Positions 7,940 through 16,072 of a DNA stretch of 64,000 bases are shown here, piece after piece (the stretch's first letter is position 1; every line of letters starts with the position of its first letter). The stretch is from Hoeflea sp. (GTDB lineage Bacteria; Pseudomonadota; Alphaproteobacteria; Rhizobiales; Rhizobiaceae). Location: the NCBI RefSeq assembly GCF_002733955.1, contig NZ_NVXQ01000005.1, positions 62,001 through 126,000 of the forward strand, in the 5' to 3' direction. A model generated the notes under the pieces. That model was not told the DNA's origin and did no database searches. It was given only the letters and a program-made list of their open reading frames with translations. The translations under genes and the position numbers were made by a program.

Positions 7940-8152
7940 ATGACGGCGGTGGCGGATATGCAGGCTCAACTTGAAGAGCTTCGCGCCCTTCGAGCGCAGG
8001 GTGTTCGGAAGGCGAGGTTCGGTGATGATGAAACGGAATTCCGATCCGACGCCGAGCTTGCTTCCGCCATCGCCGATCTTGAACGGCGCATCGCAGCGGA
8101 GACCGCGCCGCGATCGCGCATGATCTACCCGAGAGTTTCGAAAGGATACTGA
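7940..8152 (+). CDS. gpW-like head-tail joining protein
   Basis: A 70-residue basic protein starting 3 bases after the capsid stop. Two helices (VADMQAQLEELRALRAQG and DAELASAIADLERRIAAE) flank a short beta-hairpin with VRKARFGDDETEFRS. This is the size and layout of lambda gpW, which closes the filled head below the portal and gives the platform for tail attachment. It is the only connector-type gene in the element. Its presence without tail genes fits heads made to accept another phage's tails. Confidence 0.75.
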   Translation: MTAVADMQAQLEELRALRAQGVRKARFGDDETEFRSDAELASAIADLERRIAAETAPRSRMIYPRVSKGY

Positions 8153-8153
8153 C

Positions 8154-8480
8154 ATGCGGAATTTCTATCAGACAGGCGACACCATCAACGCGACCGCGCC
8201 GAGCGGCGGCGTGGTGTCGGGCCAAGCCCTCTTGATCGGGGCGCTTTTTGGTGTGGCGGCGACCGATGCAGCGGAAGCCGCCAAGTTCGCTTTGCACCTG
8301 ACCGGCTGCTACCGATTGCCGAAGGCGACGGGCAACGGCCTCACAGAAGGCCAGAAAGCCTATTGGGATGACACGGCCAAGAAGATCACCGGCACGGCAA
8401 GCGGCAACACCCTCGTTGGCAATGCCATCGAACCAGCCGCCACCGATGCCACGGAAGCTGTTGTTAGATTGGCAAACTGA
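8154..8480 (+). CDS. DUF2190 capsid cement/decoration protein
   Basis: A 108-residue protein matching the DUF2190 pattern: N-terminal YQTGDTINATAPSGGVVSGQ, a small hydrophobic segment (ALLIGALFGVAATDA), and a C-terminal NTLVGNAIEPAATDATEAVVRLAN half. Family members decorate or stabilise phage heads. It starts at an ATG at 8154, one base after the gpW-like stop, and is the last gene of the packaging run. Length is normal. In tailed phages the next genes would be tail completion and tube genes; here the run ends at a hairpin. Confidence 0.82.
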   Translation: MRNFYQTGDTINATAPSGGVVSGQALLIGALFGVAATDAAEAAKFALHLTGCYRLPKATGNGLTEGQKAYWDDTAKKITGTASGNTLVGNAIEPAATDATEAVVRLAN

Positions 8481-8546
8481 TCCGAATCCGTCGCGCTTGT
8501 TGGTGCGGGCCGCGACGGTAAATGGTGGTGCCTGAGACGCCACCTT

Positions 8547-8576
8547 CGCCAGCCCCGATGGGGGTCGGGGCTGGCG
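8547..8576 (+). terminator. 12-bp stem hairpin after the packaging genes
   Basis: Bases 8547-8558 pair with 8565-8576 around six bases (TGGGGG). The stem is very GC-rich. It follows the DUF2190 stop by 66 bases and ends the packaging run before the small basic gene. No T-run follows, so it may act as a weak or Rho-assisted terminator, or as a recognition site. Confidence 0.55.
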
Positions 8577-8598
8577 CTCAAAACGGAAGGGCTTGATC

Positions 8599-8799
8599 AT
8601 GGAAAAGCGGAAATCGACATTGAGACAGATAACCGTGACCAGGGCCCTCAAGGCCGCTAGGGCGGCTGGATATGCGCGAGCCCGCCTCATCACCCATCCA
8701 GATGGCCGGATAGAGATCATCGGCGAAGATACTCCGGAAGTGACGCCAGCGACCGAACAATCACCTTTCGAACAGTGGAAGTCCAAGAATGCGCGCTAG
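8599..8799 (+). CDS. Small basic protein upstream of integrase
   Basis: A 66-residue protein with an N-terminal basic helix (KRKSTLRQITVTRALKAARAAG) and a beta strand pair (ARLITHPDGRIEIIGEDTP). Its ATG at 8599 has a GGAAGG ribosome site 8 bases upstream, and its last 11 bases overlap the integrase start. Small proteins of this kind commonly precede integrases in alphaproteobacterial elements. An excisionase or recombination-directionality role would suit the position, but no winged-helix motif is clear. Confidence 0.65.
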   Translation: MEKRKSTLRQITVTRALKAARAAGYARARLITHPDGRIEIIGEDTPEVTPATEQSPFEQWKSKNAR

Positions 8800-9877
8800 G
8801 CTCAAGGGCATTAACAAGATCACGCGGACCCTCGCCAGCGGCGAAAAGGCCGTCTACTACTATCACCGCGCAACGGGTGCTCGCCTTTCGGGCGAACCCG
8901 GCTCCACCGAATTTCTCGCATCGATCGCGGAAGCCGAGGCAAAATCCCGCAACCGATCGCAAGGAACATTGTCTGGTCTGATCCGAGAATTCGAAGCGAC
9001 AGCCAAGTGGCGGAAGCTCGCCGATAGCACACGCTCAGAGTACCGGCGAGTGATGACCTTCTGGGAAGATCAGTATGGGACGTGTCCACATGTCGCCCTT
9101 GAGGACAAGGCATTTCGGCGCGACGTGCTGAAATGGCATGACGGCTACTCTGCTGCGCATCCCCGCGAAGCCGACAACCGAGTGACGATCCTTGCCCGTG
9201 TGCTGTCGTGGGCCGCGAAGGATGGGCCGCTCGATCGCAATGTGCTCGACAGCTTTGACCGAGCCTACCAGGGCGACAGGTCGGAAAAAATTTGGCTCCC
9301 CGAACATGTCGAAGCATTCATGGCCGTGGCCGAGCCGGAAATGCGGCTTGCCATCGTTCTCGCTCTGCATACCGGGCAGCGCCAAGGCGACCTTCTGCAA
9401 CTGGCCTGGTCAAACTACAATGGAACGCACCTCGCCCTTCGCCAAGGCAAAAGCCGCCGAGCGGACAAACCGGGCAGGCTGGTTACGATCCGCTGCACGA
9501 AGGCGCTCAAGACCACGCTGGACGGGCTAGACAAGCGATCAACGCTGATCCTGACCACAAAGACCGGCCGGGCCTTTAAGAAGCGCTACTTCGCTGATCA
9601 ATGGGAAAAGACGTGCAAGGCCGCAGGCATTGAGGACCTGCATTTTCACGACATTCGCGGAACAACCGTCACCATGCTCTTTCAGGCGGGCTGCAATCTT
9701 GCCGAGATTGTCTCGATCACCGGCCATTCACTTCGACGCGCTCAAGAGATTCTGGACCGGTATCTTGCCCGAACCAGCACCATGGCTGACAGCGCCATTG
9801 CCAAGTTCGAGAACGTTCTGGAAACAGACTTTGCAAAACGCACTGCAAAACAGGAGGGTGGAAAAGATGCTAAGTGA
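8789..9877 (+). CDS. int: Tyrosine-type site-specific integrase
   Basis: A 362-residue tyrosine recombinase. The N-terminal part (to about 70) is a basic arm-binding region, residues about 75-165 the SAM-like core-binding domain, and the rest the catalytic domain. Catalytic residues are visible: Arg198 (HTGQRQGDLL), His287 and Arg290 (FHDIRG), His313 (TGHS) and Tyr325 (LDRYLA). The stop codon ends exactly one base before the CCA end of the tRNA-Arg gene, so that tRNA is the likely attachment gene. Transcription points out of the element towards the 3' end of the tRNA gene, which is on the opposite strand. Confidence 0.95.
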   Translation: MRARLKGINKITRTLASGEKAVYYYHRATGARLSGEPGSTEFLASIAEAEAKSRNRSQGTLSGLIREFEATAKWRKLADSTRSEYRRVMTFWEDQYGTCPHVALEDKAFRRDVLKWHDGYSAAHPREADNRVTILARVLSWAAKDGPLDRNVLDSFDRAYQGDRSEKIWLPEHVEAFMAVAEPEMRLAIVLALHTGQRQGDLLQLAWSNYNGTHLALRQGKSRRADKPGRLVTIRCTKALKTTLDGLDKRSTLILTTKTGRAFKKRYFADQWEKTCKAAGIEDLHFHDIRGTTVTMLFQAGCNLAEIVSITGHSLRRAQEILDRYLARTSTMADSAIAKFENVLETDFAKRTAKQEGGKDAK

Positions 9878-9954
9878 TGGCGCGCCCGAAAGGATTCGAA
9901 CCTCTGACCCCCAGATTCGTAGTCTGGTGCTCTATCCAGCTGAGCTACGGGCGC
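9878..9954 (-). tRNA. tRNA-Arg(ACG)
   Basis: A 77-base tRNA on the minus strand with encoded CCA (9878-9880). The acceptor stem is GCGCCCG (5' end at 9954) paired with CGGGCGC and a G discriminator. The D arm is AGCTCAGCTGGATAGAGC, and the anticodon arm is CCAGA-CTACGAA-TCTGG with ACG at positions 34-36. The T arm contains TTCGAAT. The mobile element joins it at the 3' end and leaves the tRNA intact, as is usual when integration rebuilds the gene. Confidence 0.97.
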
Positions 9955-9987
9955 GCGCTGCAGGTGTCGTTTGCCTGCGAGGCGTTC

Positions 9988-10015
9988 TCCTAAAACGGAC
10001 TGCGGGGGATTGCAA
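9988..10015 (-). promoter_or_regulatory. Candidate promoter of tRNA-Arg
   Basis: On the minus strand TTGCAA (10010-10015) and TTAGGA (9988-9993) are 16 bases apart, about 35 bases upstream of the tRNA 5' end. The -10 is a poor match, so this is tentative. Confidence 0.3.
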
Positions 10016-10346
10016 GCGGATTTGAAGAAAAAAGCGACGGCTGTGGATTTAATGCGGAGCATGCCGGGGCGAGCGGCAGGTCTGGGGCTTTGGCAGTTGA
10101 AAGCAAATGGCTAATGCATGTGATCCGCAACTGATTCATGCGGGACGCTCCAGCCCGCAGCTGCCACCATCTTGCGACGTCCGGGCGACGCCGAATGTGA
10201 TCGTGCCGCCCGTTTGCGGCTGGGTTGGCCGGCTGAAAGCCGATTGTACCGTCACGCCGCTGAGAGGCGCTCCCGTTTCGCGAAGGCTGCGCAGGGCCTG
10301 CCGCTCCCGGAGAACAATGCAAGCCTCGGCGCCGGCAAAAGCCATC

Positions 10347-10359
10347 GCCCCGAAGGGGC
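10347..10359 (-). terminator. Short hairpin after sensor kinase gene
   Basis: GCCCC pairs with GGGGC around three bases, 2 bases beyond the kinase stop codon. On the minus strand a TTTT follows a few bases later. It is a weak terminator candidate for the TVP38-oxidoreductase-kinase operon. Confidence 0.35.
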
Positions 10360-10360
10360 T

Positions 10361-11833
10361 TCAGGCGCGGGCCCGGAACTTGTCGAGGGGGACCGGCTGG
10401 TCGGGCAGTTCGATGCGGAAAGCTGTGCCCTGGGTGACCGTCTCGTCAAGCGAGATGGTGCCGCCATGGGCGATGACCAGTTCGCGGGCGATGGCCAATC
10501 CGAGACCGGTGCCGCCGGAGCGGGCCGAACCGCGGAATGGCTGGAACAGGTTCTCGCGCGCCTTGGCGGGAAGCCCCGGCCCGGTGTCGGCAACGCGGAT
10601 TTCGACCACCAGACCCTGGCGGCGGGCGGAGAAGGTAATGCGGCGCACGATGGCGTCGTCATCGCTTGCATCAGCCTCGAGCGCCTGCACGGCGTTGCGT
10701 GCCAGATTGTAGATGACCCGGAACAGCTGCTCGTTGTCGGCTTCGATCTCGATGTCCTCGTCCATGTCGAGAATGAAGCTGATATCGGTGCTGGTCTCTT
10801 CGACTATGACGTCACGGACTTCGCCGGCAAGCACGGCCAGATTGATGAAGCGGCGGCGGGGGGCCGCCTCGCGCGCCTTGCCATAGGCAAGGACCTCGCT
10901 GGAATAGGAGACCGCGCGGTCAATCGTGCGCAGCAGCTTGGGCGCGAACCGCTTGACCAGCGGATCGTCAATCGTCGCCAGACGGTCCGACATCAGCTGC
11001 GCCGAAGTCAGGATGTTGCGCATGTCGTGATTGATCTTGGACACGGCAAGGCCGAGGTCGGCCAGGTGGCGCTGTTCCTTCAAGGTTTGCTGCAAGCGCG
11101 TCTGCATCGCGGCAAGGTGGCCCTCTGCCGCCGTCAGCTCATCCCCGGCAGGGGCCGGCACAATAATGTTGTTGGGGTTTTCCGGATCCTCGGAAAAGGC
11201 CTGCATGTTCTCCGTCACCCTTTGCACCGGACGCAGCAGCAGGCGGGTGATGGAGAAGAACATCAGCCCCGCGGTGATCATCGAAATCAGCACAGAGAGA
11301 AAGAACACGTTGCGGCCGTAGATCAGCATGGCATGACGGAGATTCTTGTCCTCCAACACCAGATCGATGATCATATCGGGGTTGCCATTGACCGGGCCAT
11401 AGACGCGGATCACCCGGTCGCCGCCAAACAGGATCGTGTCGAAGGCATCAATGATGGCGTCCAACGGCGTGACCTCGGCCAGATTGTACTGATGGGTGAC
11501 AACCGGCGGCATGTCGGCCACCGCAATCATGCGCGACATGCCGTCCTTGCGCAGCACGATGGCCTTGGTCCCCGTGGCCATGACCGTATCATTCTGAATC
11601 ACCCTGGGCAGGGCCATCTCGGTCACGCCCTCGAGCACCACGGCGGCACCAGCGGCAATGTTGAGCCTGCTATCAAGCCAGCGAAGCCTGGTGTTGGCGA
11701 CAGACGGCACGAAGATCAGGACTTCGGCGATCATCACGAAAAGCACCGTCAGCCAGAACAGTTTTCCGGTCAGGCTTTTTGGCTTCGGCTTCCACCACGG
11801 AATCGTCTCTGCCTCGGTCTTCATGTCCACCAT
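10361..11833 (-). CDS. Membrane sensor histidine kinase
   Basis: A 490-residue kinase. Transmembrane segments lie at about 24-44 and 176-196 and bracket a periplasmic sensor domain of about 130 residues. A HAMP-like linker follows, then the phosphoacceptor region with His269 (SKINHDMRNIL). The ATPase domain has the N box (RVIYNLARNAVQAL), G1 (ADTGPGLP) and G2 (GGTGLGLAIA). GGAGGG lies 6 bases upstream of the ATG at 11833. It is the last gene of an apparent three-gene minus-strand operon after a TVP38 protein and an oxidoreductase, 27 bases from the latter. No response regulator is adjacent, so its partner is elsewhere. Confidence 0.88.
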   Translation of the reverse strand: MVDMKTEAETIPWWKPKPKSLTGKLFWLTVLFVMIAEVLIFVPSVANTRLRWLDSRLNIAAGAAVVLEGVTEMALPRVIQNDTVMATGTKAIVLRKDGMSRMIAVADMPPVVTHQYNLAEVTPLDAIIDAFDTILFGGDRVIRVYGPVNGNPDMIIDLVLEDKNLRHAMLIYGRNVFFLSVLISMITAGLMFFSITRLLLRPVQRVTENMQAFSEDPENPNNIIVPAPAGDELTAAEGHLAAMQTRLQQTLKEQRHLADLGLAVSKINHDMRNILTSAQLMSDRLATIDDPLVKRFAPKLLRTIDRAVSYSSEVLAYGKAREAAPRRRFINLAVLAGEVRDVIVEETSTDISFILDMDEDIEIEADNEQLFRVIYNLARNAVQALEADASDDDAIVRRITFSARRQGLVVEIRVADTGPGLPAKARENLFQPFRGSARSGGTGLGLAIARELVIAHGGTISLDETVTQGTAFRIELPDQPVPLDKFRARA

Positions 11834-11860
11834 CGTCCACCCTCCGCGCTTGCCAGCCTG

Positions 11861-13291
11861 CTATCCGAACCGCCTCAGAAAGTGCACGATCCAGCGCACA
11901 TATGGTTTGCGCGTCATGGGAATGTAATAGGAGACCGCGGCGCGCTTTCCAATCTCGGCCATCGTTGGATAGGGAGGGACATAGCCGCGCACATCTTTCA
12001 GCGTCAAACCATTGGTCACGGCGAGCGCCCACATGTTGATCATTTCGCCAGCCCCGGCACCAGCGATCGAGACGCCGAGAATGCGCGCCTTGCGGTCGAC
12101 CACCATCTTGATCAGGCCTTTCGTCTTGCGTTCGGCCTGGGCGCGGTCGTTCTCGGCATAGGGCCAGCGCAGGATCGAAATCCGGCCGCCATGGCGCCGG
12201 GCCGCCTCCTCCTCGCTCAAGCCGACATGGGCGAGCTCGGGATCGGTGTAGGTTGCCCAGGGGATGATGTCGCGGTTTTCCTTGGCCGGCACCCGGAACA
12301 GGATCTGCTGCACCACCAGGCCGGCATGATAGCCCGCGACATGGGTGAACTGCAGGCCGCCCGCGACATCGCCGATCGCATAGATGCGCTTGTTGGATGA
12401 TCTGAGATTGGCGCCGACCTTGATGCCGCGCCGGTCATGCTCGACGCCGGCCGCATCGAGCCCAAGCCCTTCGACATTGGCGAGACGGCCAACGGCCACC
12501 AGCACATCGGAGCCATCGACGAAGCCCTCGCCGGCATCGCTTTCATAATGGACCCGGACCCCGGTCTTGCCGCGCTTTTCGACCGAGGTGACCTTGGATC
12601 CCTCGTGGATGGTGACGCCCTCGGCACGGATGTTCTCAAGCACGATCGCGGCCAGTTCCGGGTCGTCCTTGCCAAGCGCCTTCTCGCCCTCGAGAACCGT
12701 GACCTCGGCGCCAAGCCTGCGGTGGGCCTGGGCCATCTCCATGCCGATCGGGCCACCGCCGATGATGATGAGATGTTTGGTTGTCCGGGTACGGTCGAAC
12801 AGGGTTTCATTCGTGAGATACTCAACCGTGTCCAGACCGGGGATTGGCGGCACGAAGGCCGAAGAGCCGGTGGCGACGACATAACGCCGGGCGCGAATCT
12901 CGGTCTCGCCGGCCATCAGCGTGGTCTTGTCGACAAAGCGGGCCTCGGCCTCGATCACGTTGACGCCCATGGCGCGGAACCGCTCCACCGAATCATTGGG
13001 GGCAATGGCGCCAATGACCGAGTGGATGTGATCATGGACTTTACCGAAATTGACCTTCACCTCGCCCGCGGTGACGCCAAAGGAGGGCGCCTCCCTGATG
13101 GCGTGGGCATGCTTTCCGGCAGCAATCATCGCCTTGGACGGCACGCAGCCGTAATTGAGGCAATCGCCGCCCATCTTGCCCTTTTCAACGAGAACCACAT
13201 CAACGCCGAAGGAGGCGGCGGCGGCTGCCACTGAGAGGCCGCCGGAGCCGCCGCCAATGATGCAGATGTCAGGGGTCAAAGGGCTGCTCAT
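11861..13291 (-). CDS. Pyridine nucleotide-disulfide oxidoreductase, LPD-like
   Basis: A 476-residue flavoprotein. The FAD Rossmann motif is at residues 11-16 (GGGSGG), the redox disulfide is GGDCLNYGCVPSKA near residues 42-55, the NAD-binding motif is IIGGGPIGMEMA near 177, and the second FAD motif is YAIGDVAGG near 310. The dimerisation domain carries VPPYPTMAEIGKRAA where lipoamide dehydrogenase and mercuric reductase have His-Pro-Thr, so the catalytic His is a Tyr. This variant is one I associate with TVP38-linked oxidoreductases, and a TVP38 gene lies 54 bases upstream on the same strand. The substrate is unknown; it is probably not the lipoamide dehydrogenase of a dehydrogenase complex. 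Confidence 0.85.
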   Translation of the reverse strand: MSSPLTPDICIIGGGSGGLSVAAAAASFGVDVVLVEKGKMGGDCLNYGCVPSKAMIAAGKHAHAIREAPSFGVTAGEVKVNFGKVHDHIHSVIGAIAPNDSVERFRAMGVNVIEAEARFVDKTTLMAGETEIRARRYVVATGSSAFVPPIPGLDTVEYLTNETLFDRTRTTKHLIIIGGGPIGMEMAQAHRRLGAEVTVLEGEKALGKDDPELAAIVLENIRAEGVTIHEGSKVTSVEKRGKTGVRVHYESDAGEGFVDGSDVLVAVGRLANVEGLGLDAAGVEHDRRGIKVGANLRSSNKRIYAIGDVAGGLQFTHVAGYHAGLVVQQILFRVPAKENRDIIPWATYTDPELAHVGLSEEEAARRHGGRISILRWPYAENDRAQAERKTKGLIKMVVDRKARILGVSIAGAGAGEMINMWALAVTNGLTLKDVRGYVPPYPTMAEIGKRAAVSYYIPMTRKPYVRWIVHFLRRFG

Positions 13292-13345
13292 GGCACTGTC
13301 GTTCCAATAAGGGGGCCCGCGACGGGCCGAGGCGGGGCGCCGGGA

Positions 13346-14125
13346 TTAGGACCGGGCGCGAAACTTGCGGACTATGGTGGGGATTGCCGCGACGATTGCA
13401 AGCCCGAGGAAGGCAATGGTGATTTCGGGCGTGACCAGATCGGCGATCGATATTTCGCGGCCGGCAGCGGCGACGATGACGCTGTCAAGCCCCTGCCCCA
13501 GCCAGGTGTAGGCAAATGTGCCGGGAATGATGCCGAGAAAGGTTGCAGCGACATAGGTGCGCAGCTTGATGTCGAAAAAGGCAGGCGCGATGTTGATGAC
13601 AAAGAACGGAAAGACCGGGGCCAGGCGCAGCACGAGGAGGTAGCCGAAAGCGTCCTCGGCAAAGCCGTCGGCCAATCTCGCGGCGAAAGGCCCGGCACGC
13701 TTGCGCAGAACATCGCCGAAAGCCGAGCGCGCGGCGAGGAAGATCGTTGCAGCACCGGTGGTGGCGGCAAAGACCGTGACGACGCCGCCGATGAACCAGC
13801 CGAACACGAAGCCCGCGAAAATCGTCAGGATCGAGGCTGCCGGGAAGGCAAACGCGACGGCGAGCGCATAGAGAACAAAGTAGCCCAGGATCGAGGCAAG
13901 GCGATGCTCCGCCACGAAGGCCTTGAGCGCATCACGCTGCTCGGCAAGAACGGAAAGCGAAAGGTAATCCTGAAGGCCGGCCGCATAGGCTGCAACCAGA
14001 CCAGCCACAATGATGGCCAATGGCAGGAACCGCCGCCAGGTCAGCGGCTGGCACGCTTCCGTCGCCGCCTCGCAAGGGCATGCCGCGGCCTTTTCGATTT
14101 GCGCTGATCGGGAATGCGAAGTCAT
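13346..14125 (-). CDS. TVP38/TMEM64 (DedA-like) membrane protein
   Basis: A 259-residue inner-membrane protein with about six hydrophobic segments. The SNARE-associated/VTT core is visible: [21 protein letters not shown], then [20 protein letters not shown], then [18 protein letters not shown]. The start I prefer is the ATG at 14125, with GGAGAA 6 bases upstream; longer upstream frame is probably not translated. An N-terminal Cys-containing stretch ([13 protein letters not shown]) precedes the first membrane segment. VTT proteins move or scramble lipids; linkage with the oxidoreductase and kinase suggests one membrane-associated pathway. Confidence 0.87.
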   Translation of the reverse strand: MTSHSRSAQIEKAAACPCEAATEACQPLTWRRFLPLAIIVAGLVAAYAAGLQDYLSLSVLAEQRDALKAFVAEHRLASILGYFVLYALAVAFAFPAASILTIFAGFVFGWFIGGVVTVFAATTGAATIFLAARSAFGDVLRKRAGPFAARLADGFAEDAFGYLLVLRLAPVFPFFVINIAPAFFDIKLRTYVAATFLGIIPGTFAYTWLGQGLDSVIVAAAGREISIADLVTPEITIAFLGLAIVAAIPTIVRKFRARS

Positions 14126-14293
14126 GCCGGTTCTCCAGGTTCGGTGCTGCAATCGTGCGACCGCAACGGGGTATGCCCCATCAATAGCGAAATCCAGCCG
14201 GGGCGACCAATGACAATGCCTCGCCAATTCCCAATCCCGCGTGAGGCTGAAGCCGGAAAACCTCACGGCGGCGTGAACTCCATGTCATCCGCG

Positions 14294-15103
14294 CTACAGC
14301 GCGTTGATGCTCCAGTCATAGTCGTAGCCGGAGATGGAGGCAGCTGCAATTTCGGCTGCTTTTTGCGGCGTGGCGAAGGCCATCCAGTGATCCTTCAGCC
14401 TGCCCTTGCCGCCGAAATCGCCCGCATACCAGGAATAGATCCTGGAGGCGGTGATGCGGCCCCTGTCGACAGTCACGCCGCGGGGATGATTGACATAGGC
14501 GACCGCGTTCTGGCGCAGCAGAGCGTCGACATTTGCCCCGGTGAAAGCGATGGCGGCGAGGTTGGGACAGGAATAGGAGGCGCAGTTGAGCCCGTAATGG
14601 GACATCGGGTCCTGGAAAAGGGCGCGGACGATCTCGTGTTCCACATCATCGAGCGACAGCGCGGTGGCATTGACCGTCATCAGCTTGGCCTTCCACGGCC
14701 CGGAGCCGAAGAGGAACGAACCGCCGAGATTGATCTTCTTGATCGAACTGACCGGGTAGGCGTCCGCCACCACCTCCAGCGTCTTGGCATTGTAGAGGTT
14801 GATCCAGAAGGCATGCGCCTCGCTAGGGAACAGGGACACCGGATCGGTTGCTTCCAGCGAGGCGATATAGCCGCGCAAAGCGGGGAGATTGGAGCTGACG
14901 CCGGAATAGTCGACCCTGTTATAGCCCGTGGCATCAGGTTTGACATGGGCTCGGAGCAACGCATCGAAAGCGGAATGATCCACGGCCGCCCGCCCTTTTG
15001 GCCGGAACCCGGTCAGGGCGGCGGAGGCTGCAAGCGGCTTCAGAGCCATCGCGGCCGCCAGGCTGGCAGATCCGGCAATCAGGGTTCGGCGGTCGAGGTT
15101 CAT
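14294..15103 (-). CDS. DUF547 protein with Tat-like signal
   Basis: A 269-residue exported protein. The ATG at 15103 gives [20 protein letters not shown], a twin-arginine-type signal with an Ala-rich h-region, ending near ASA at residue 28. The mature part is DUF547: [16 protein letters not shown] near residue 105, [12 protein letters not shown] near 175, and a C-terminal [10 protein letters not shown]. The family has a conserved Cys/His surround, but its reaction is not established. It is divergent from the rpmH promoter and separated from the TVP38 gene by about 170 bases. Confidence 0.85.
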   Translation of the reverse strand: MNLDRRTLIAGSASLAAAMALKPLAASAALTGFRPKGRAAVDHSAFDALLRAHVKPDATGYNRVDYSGVSSNLPALRGYIASLEATDPVSLFPSEAHAFWINLYNAKTLEVVADAYPVSSIKKINLGGSFLFGSGPWKAKLMTVNATALSLDDVEHEIVRALFQDPMSHYGLNCASYSCPNLAAIAFTGANVDALLRQNAVAYVNHPRGVTVDRGRITASRIYSWYAGDFGGKGRLKDHWMAFATPQKAAEIAAASISGYDYDWSINAL

Positions 15104-15452
15104 GGCTTGAGATCTCCCGGGCTCTATTCTGTGCGAAATGTTGAGCAAGGACTTGGCGCAGGCCGGGGCTTGAGGCAACCGCAACAGGCTCGATGTCACC
15201 GGCTTGTGAACCGACGTGAACGGGGACCGGCTCTTGAGCGCCGTTGCAAGGCGGAGTGGCGGGCTGATACGGAGGACGGATCGACATCGCGGCACAGGCG
15301 AAACCGGGGCGGCTCATTGACTTTTGCCCGGGATCGCGCCTATAAGCCGCTCGTCCGTGGAAGCTTCCGGTTTCCGGGAGCGTGTTTTGACGGACTGAAC
15401 ACCCTAAACCAAGATGTTCCAAGAAGGGCCGCACACCGCGGTATTAAAATAA
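15104..15452. other. Divergent intergenic region upstream of rpmH
   Basis: About 350 bases between the DUF547 start (minus) and rpmH (plus). It contains the rpmH promoter and a leader of about 100 bases. I see no other gene. Confidence 0.6.
15317..15346 (+). promoter_or_regulatory. Sigma-70 promoter of rpmH-rnpA-yidC-engB
   Basis: TTGACT (15317-15322) and TATAAG (15341-15346) are 18 bases apart, about 105 bases before the rpmH start. It is a good match to the housekeeping promoter and the only strong one found before the operon. Confidence 0.7.
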
Positions 15453-15590
15453 ATGCCAAAGCGTACTTACCAACCATCCAAGCTTGTTCGCAAGCGCCGT
15501 CACGGTTTCCGTGCACGTATGGCTACCAAGGGCGGCCGCAAGGTCATCCAGGCTCGCCGCGCCCGCGGGCGCAATCGTCTGTCGGCTTAA
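15453..15590 (+). CDS. rpmH: Ribosomal protein L34
   Basis: A 45-residue, highly basic protein of the 50S subunit. It starts [20 protein letters not shown] and ends [12 protein letters not shown], the complete L34 signature. The ATG at 15453 is preceded by an AT-rich stretch rather than a strong ribosome site. It is the first gene of the conserved rpmH-rnpA-yidC-engB operon. Confidence 0.98.
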   Translation: MPKRTYQPSKLVRKRRHGFRARMATKGGRKVIQARRARGRNRLSA

Positions 15591-15625
15591 TCGCTGACGA
15601 CGAGCCCGCGAAGGACTACGATCGC

Positions 15626-16048
15626 GTGGCGCAGGACGATACCATCAAGAAACCCGGGCGGCTTAAAAACCGGCCGGATTTTCTCGCCGTGCAAAAGGGC
15701 AAACGCCTGCGCGGACCTTATTTCCTTCTGGAAACCCTCGACCGGGGCGACCCCGACCAGGCCCCGCGCATCGGCTTCACGGTGACCAAGAAGCAGGGCA
15801 ACTCGGTGGAACGCAACCGGATGCGCCGACGCCTCAGGGAAGTGGTGCGTCACATGGCAGGGGTTCCATTCAAGCCCGGACATGACTATGTGGTGGTCGC
15901 GCGCAGGGATACGCTGAGCGCGCCTTTTGACGGACTGGTCACCGCGCTCACCGAGCGGGTGAACGATTCTGCCAGAACGAAACGACCCCAGCACGCGCGC
16001 GCCGACACTGACCGGCGCTCCGGACAACACCAGAACACCAGGCCATAG
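15626..16048 (+). CDS. rnpA: Ribonuclease P protein component
   Basis: A 140-residue protein that helps the RNase P RNA process tRNA 5' ends. The family core is clear: [20 protein letters not shown], then [29 protein letters not shown] (RNR motif region) and [12 protein letters not shown] chose the GTG at 15626, with AAGGA about 10 bases upstream. An open frame continues far upstream through rpmH, so the start is set by position and family length. The C-terminal tail is longer and more basic than usual. Confidence 0.9.
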   Translation: MAQDDTIKKPGRLKNRPDFLAVQKGKRLRGPYFLLETLDRGDPDQAPRIGFTVTKKQGNSVERNRMRRRLREVVRHMAGVPFKPGHDYVVVARRDTLSAPFDGLVTALTERVNDSARTKRPQHARADTDRRSGQHQNTRP

Positions 16049-16072
16049 CTGCCTGAACATCAGGATTGATTG

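Larger units (their letters stand above)
1..9877 (+). mobile_element. Integrated phage satellite or prophage-like element, left end outside window
   Basis: The element runs from before the window to the last base of an integrase gene, whose stop codon directly touches the CCA end of a tRNA-Arg gene. In order it carries iterons, a small unknown gene, terminase small and large subunits, a four-gene insert, a MerR-like gene, portal, protease-capsid fusion, gpW-like connector, DUF2190 protein, a small basic protein and integrase. All packaging genes are on the plus strand with short gaps or overlaps and open frames. No tail tube, tape measure, baseplate, tail fibre, holin or endolysin is present between the capsid genes and the integrase. 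That composition fits a capsid-forming satellite better than a whole phage. A prophage that lost its tail and lysis genes by deletion is the alternative. Confidence 0.8.
9955..10360. other. Intergenic region between tRNA-Arg and sensor kinase
   Basis: About 400 bases. It holds the candidate tRNA promoter at the left and a small GC hairpin at 10347-10359 after the kinase stop. A 69-codon minus-strand open frame (10136-10345) begins 15 bases after the kinase stop, but it has no family resemblance and no ribosome site I can see, so I do not call it a gene. Confidence 0.5.

Noticed and set aside
1-9877. Gene transfer agent cluster
   Set aside because: GTAs carry tail genes and no integrase; here tails are absent, and an integrase and tRNA attachment are present.
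9878-9960. Peptide-like open frame over the tRNA (plus strand)
   Set aside because: It is the antisense reading of the tRNA-Arg gene.
10136-10345. 69-codon minus-strand frame after the kinase
   Set aside because: No family resemblance and no ribosome site; it follows a hairpin after the kinase stop.
10172-12400. 742-codon plus-strand open frame over the sensor kinase and oxidoreductase
   Set aside because: It is the antisense shadow of two clear minus-strand genes, with composition (Gly, Arg, His, Asp rich) typical of shadow frames in GC-rich DNA.
14114-15625. Long plus-strand frame running into rnpA
   Set aside because: It passes antisense to the DUF547 gene and out of frame through rpmH; only the last 140 codons match rnpA.
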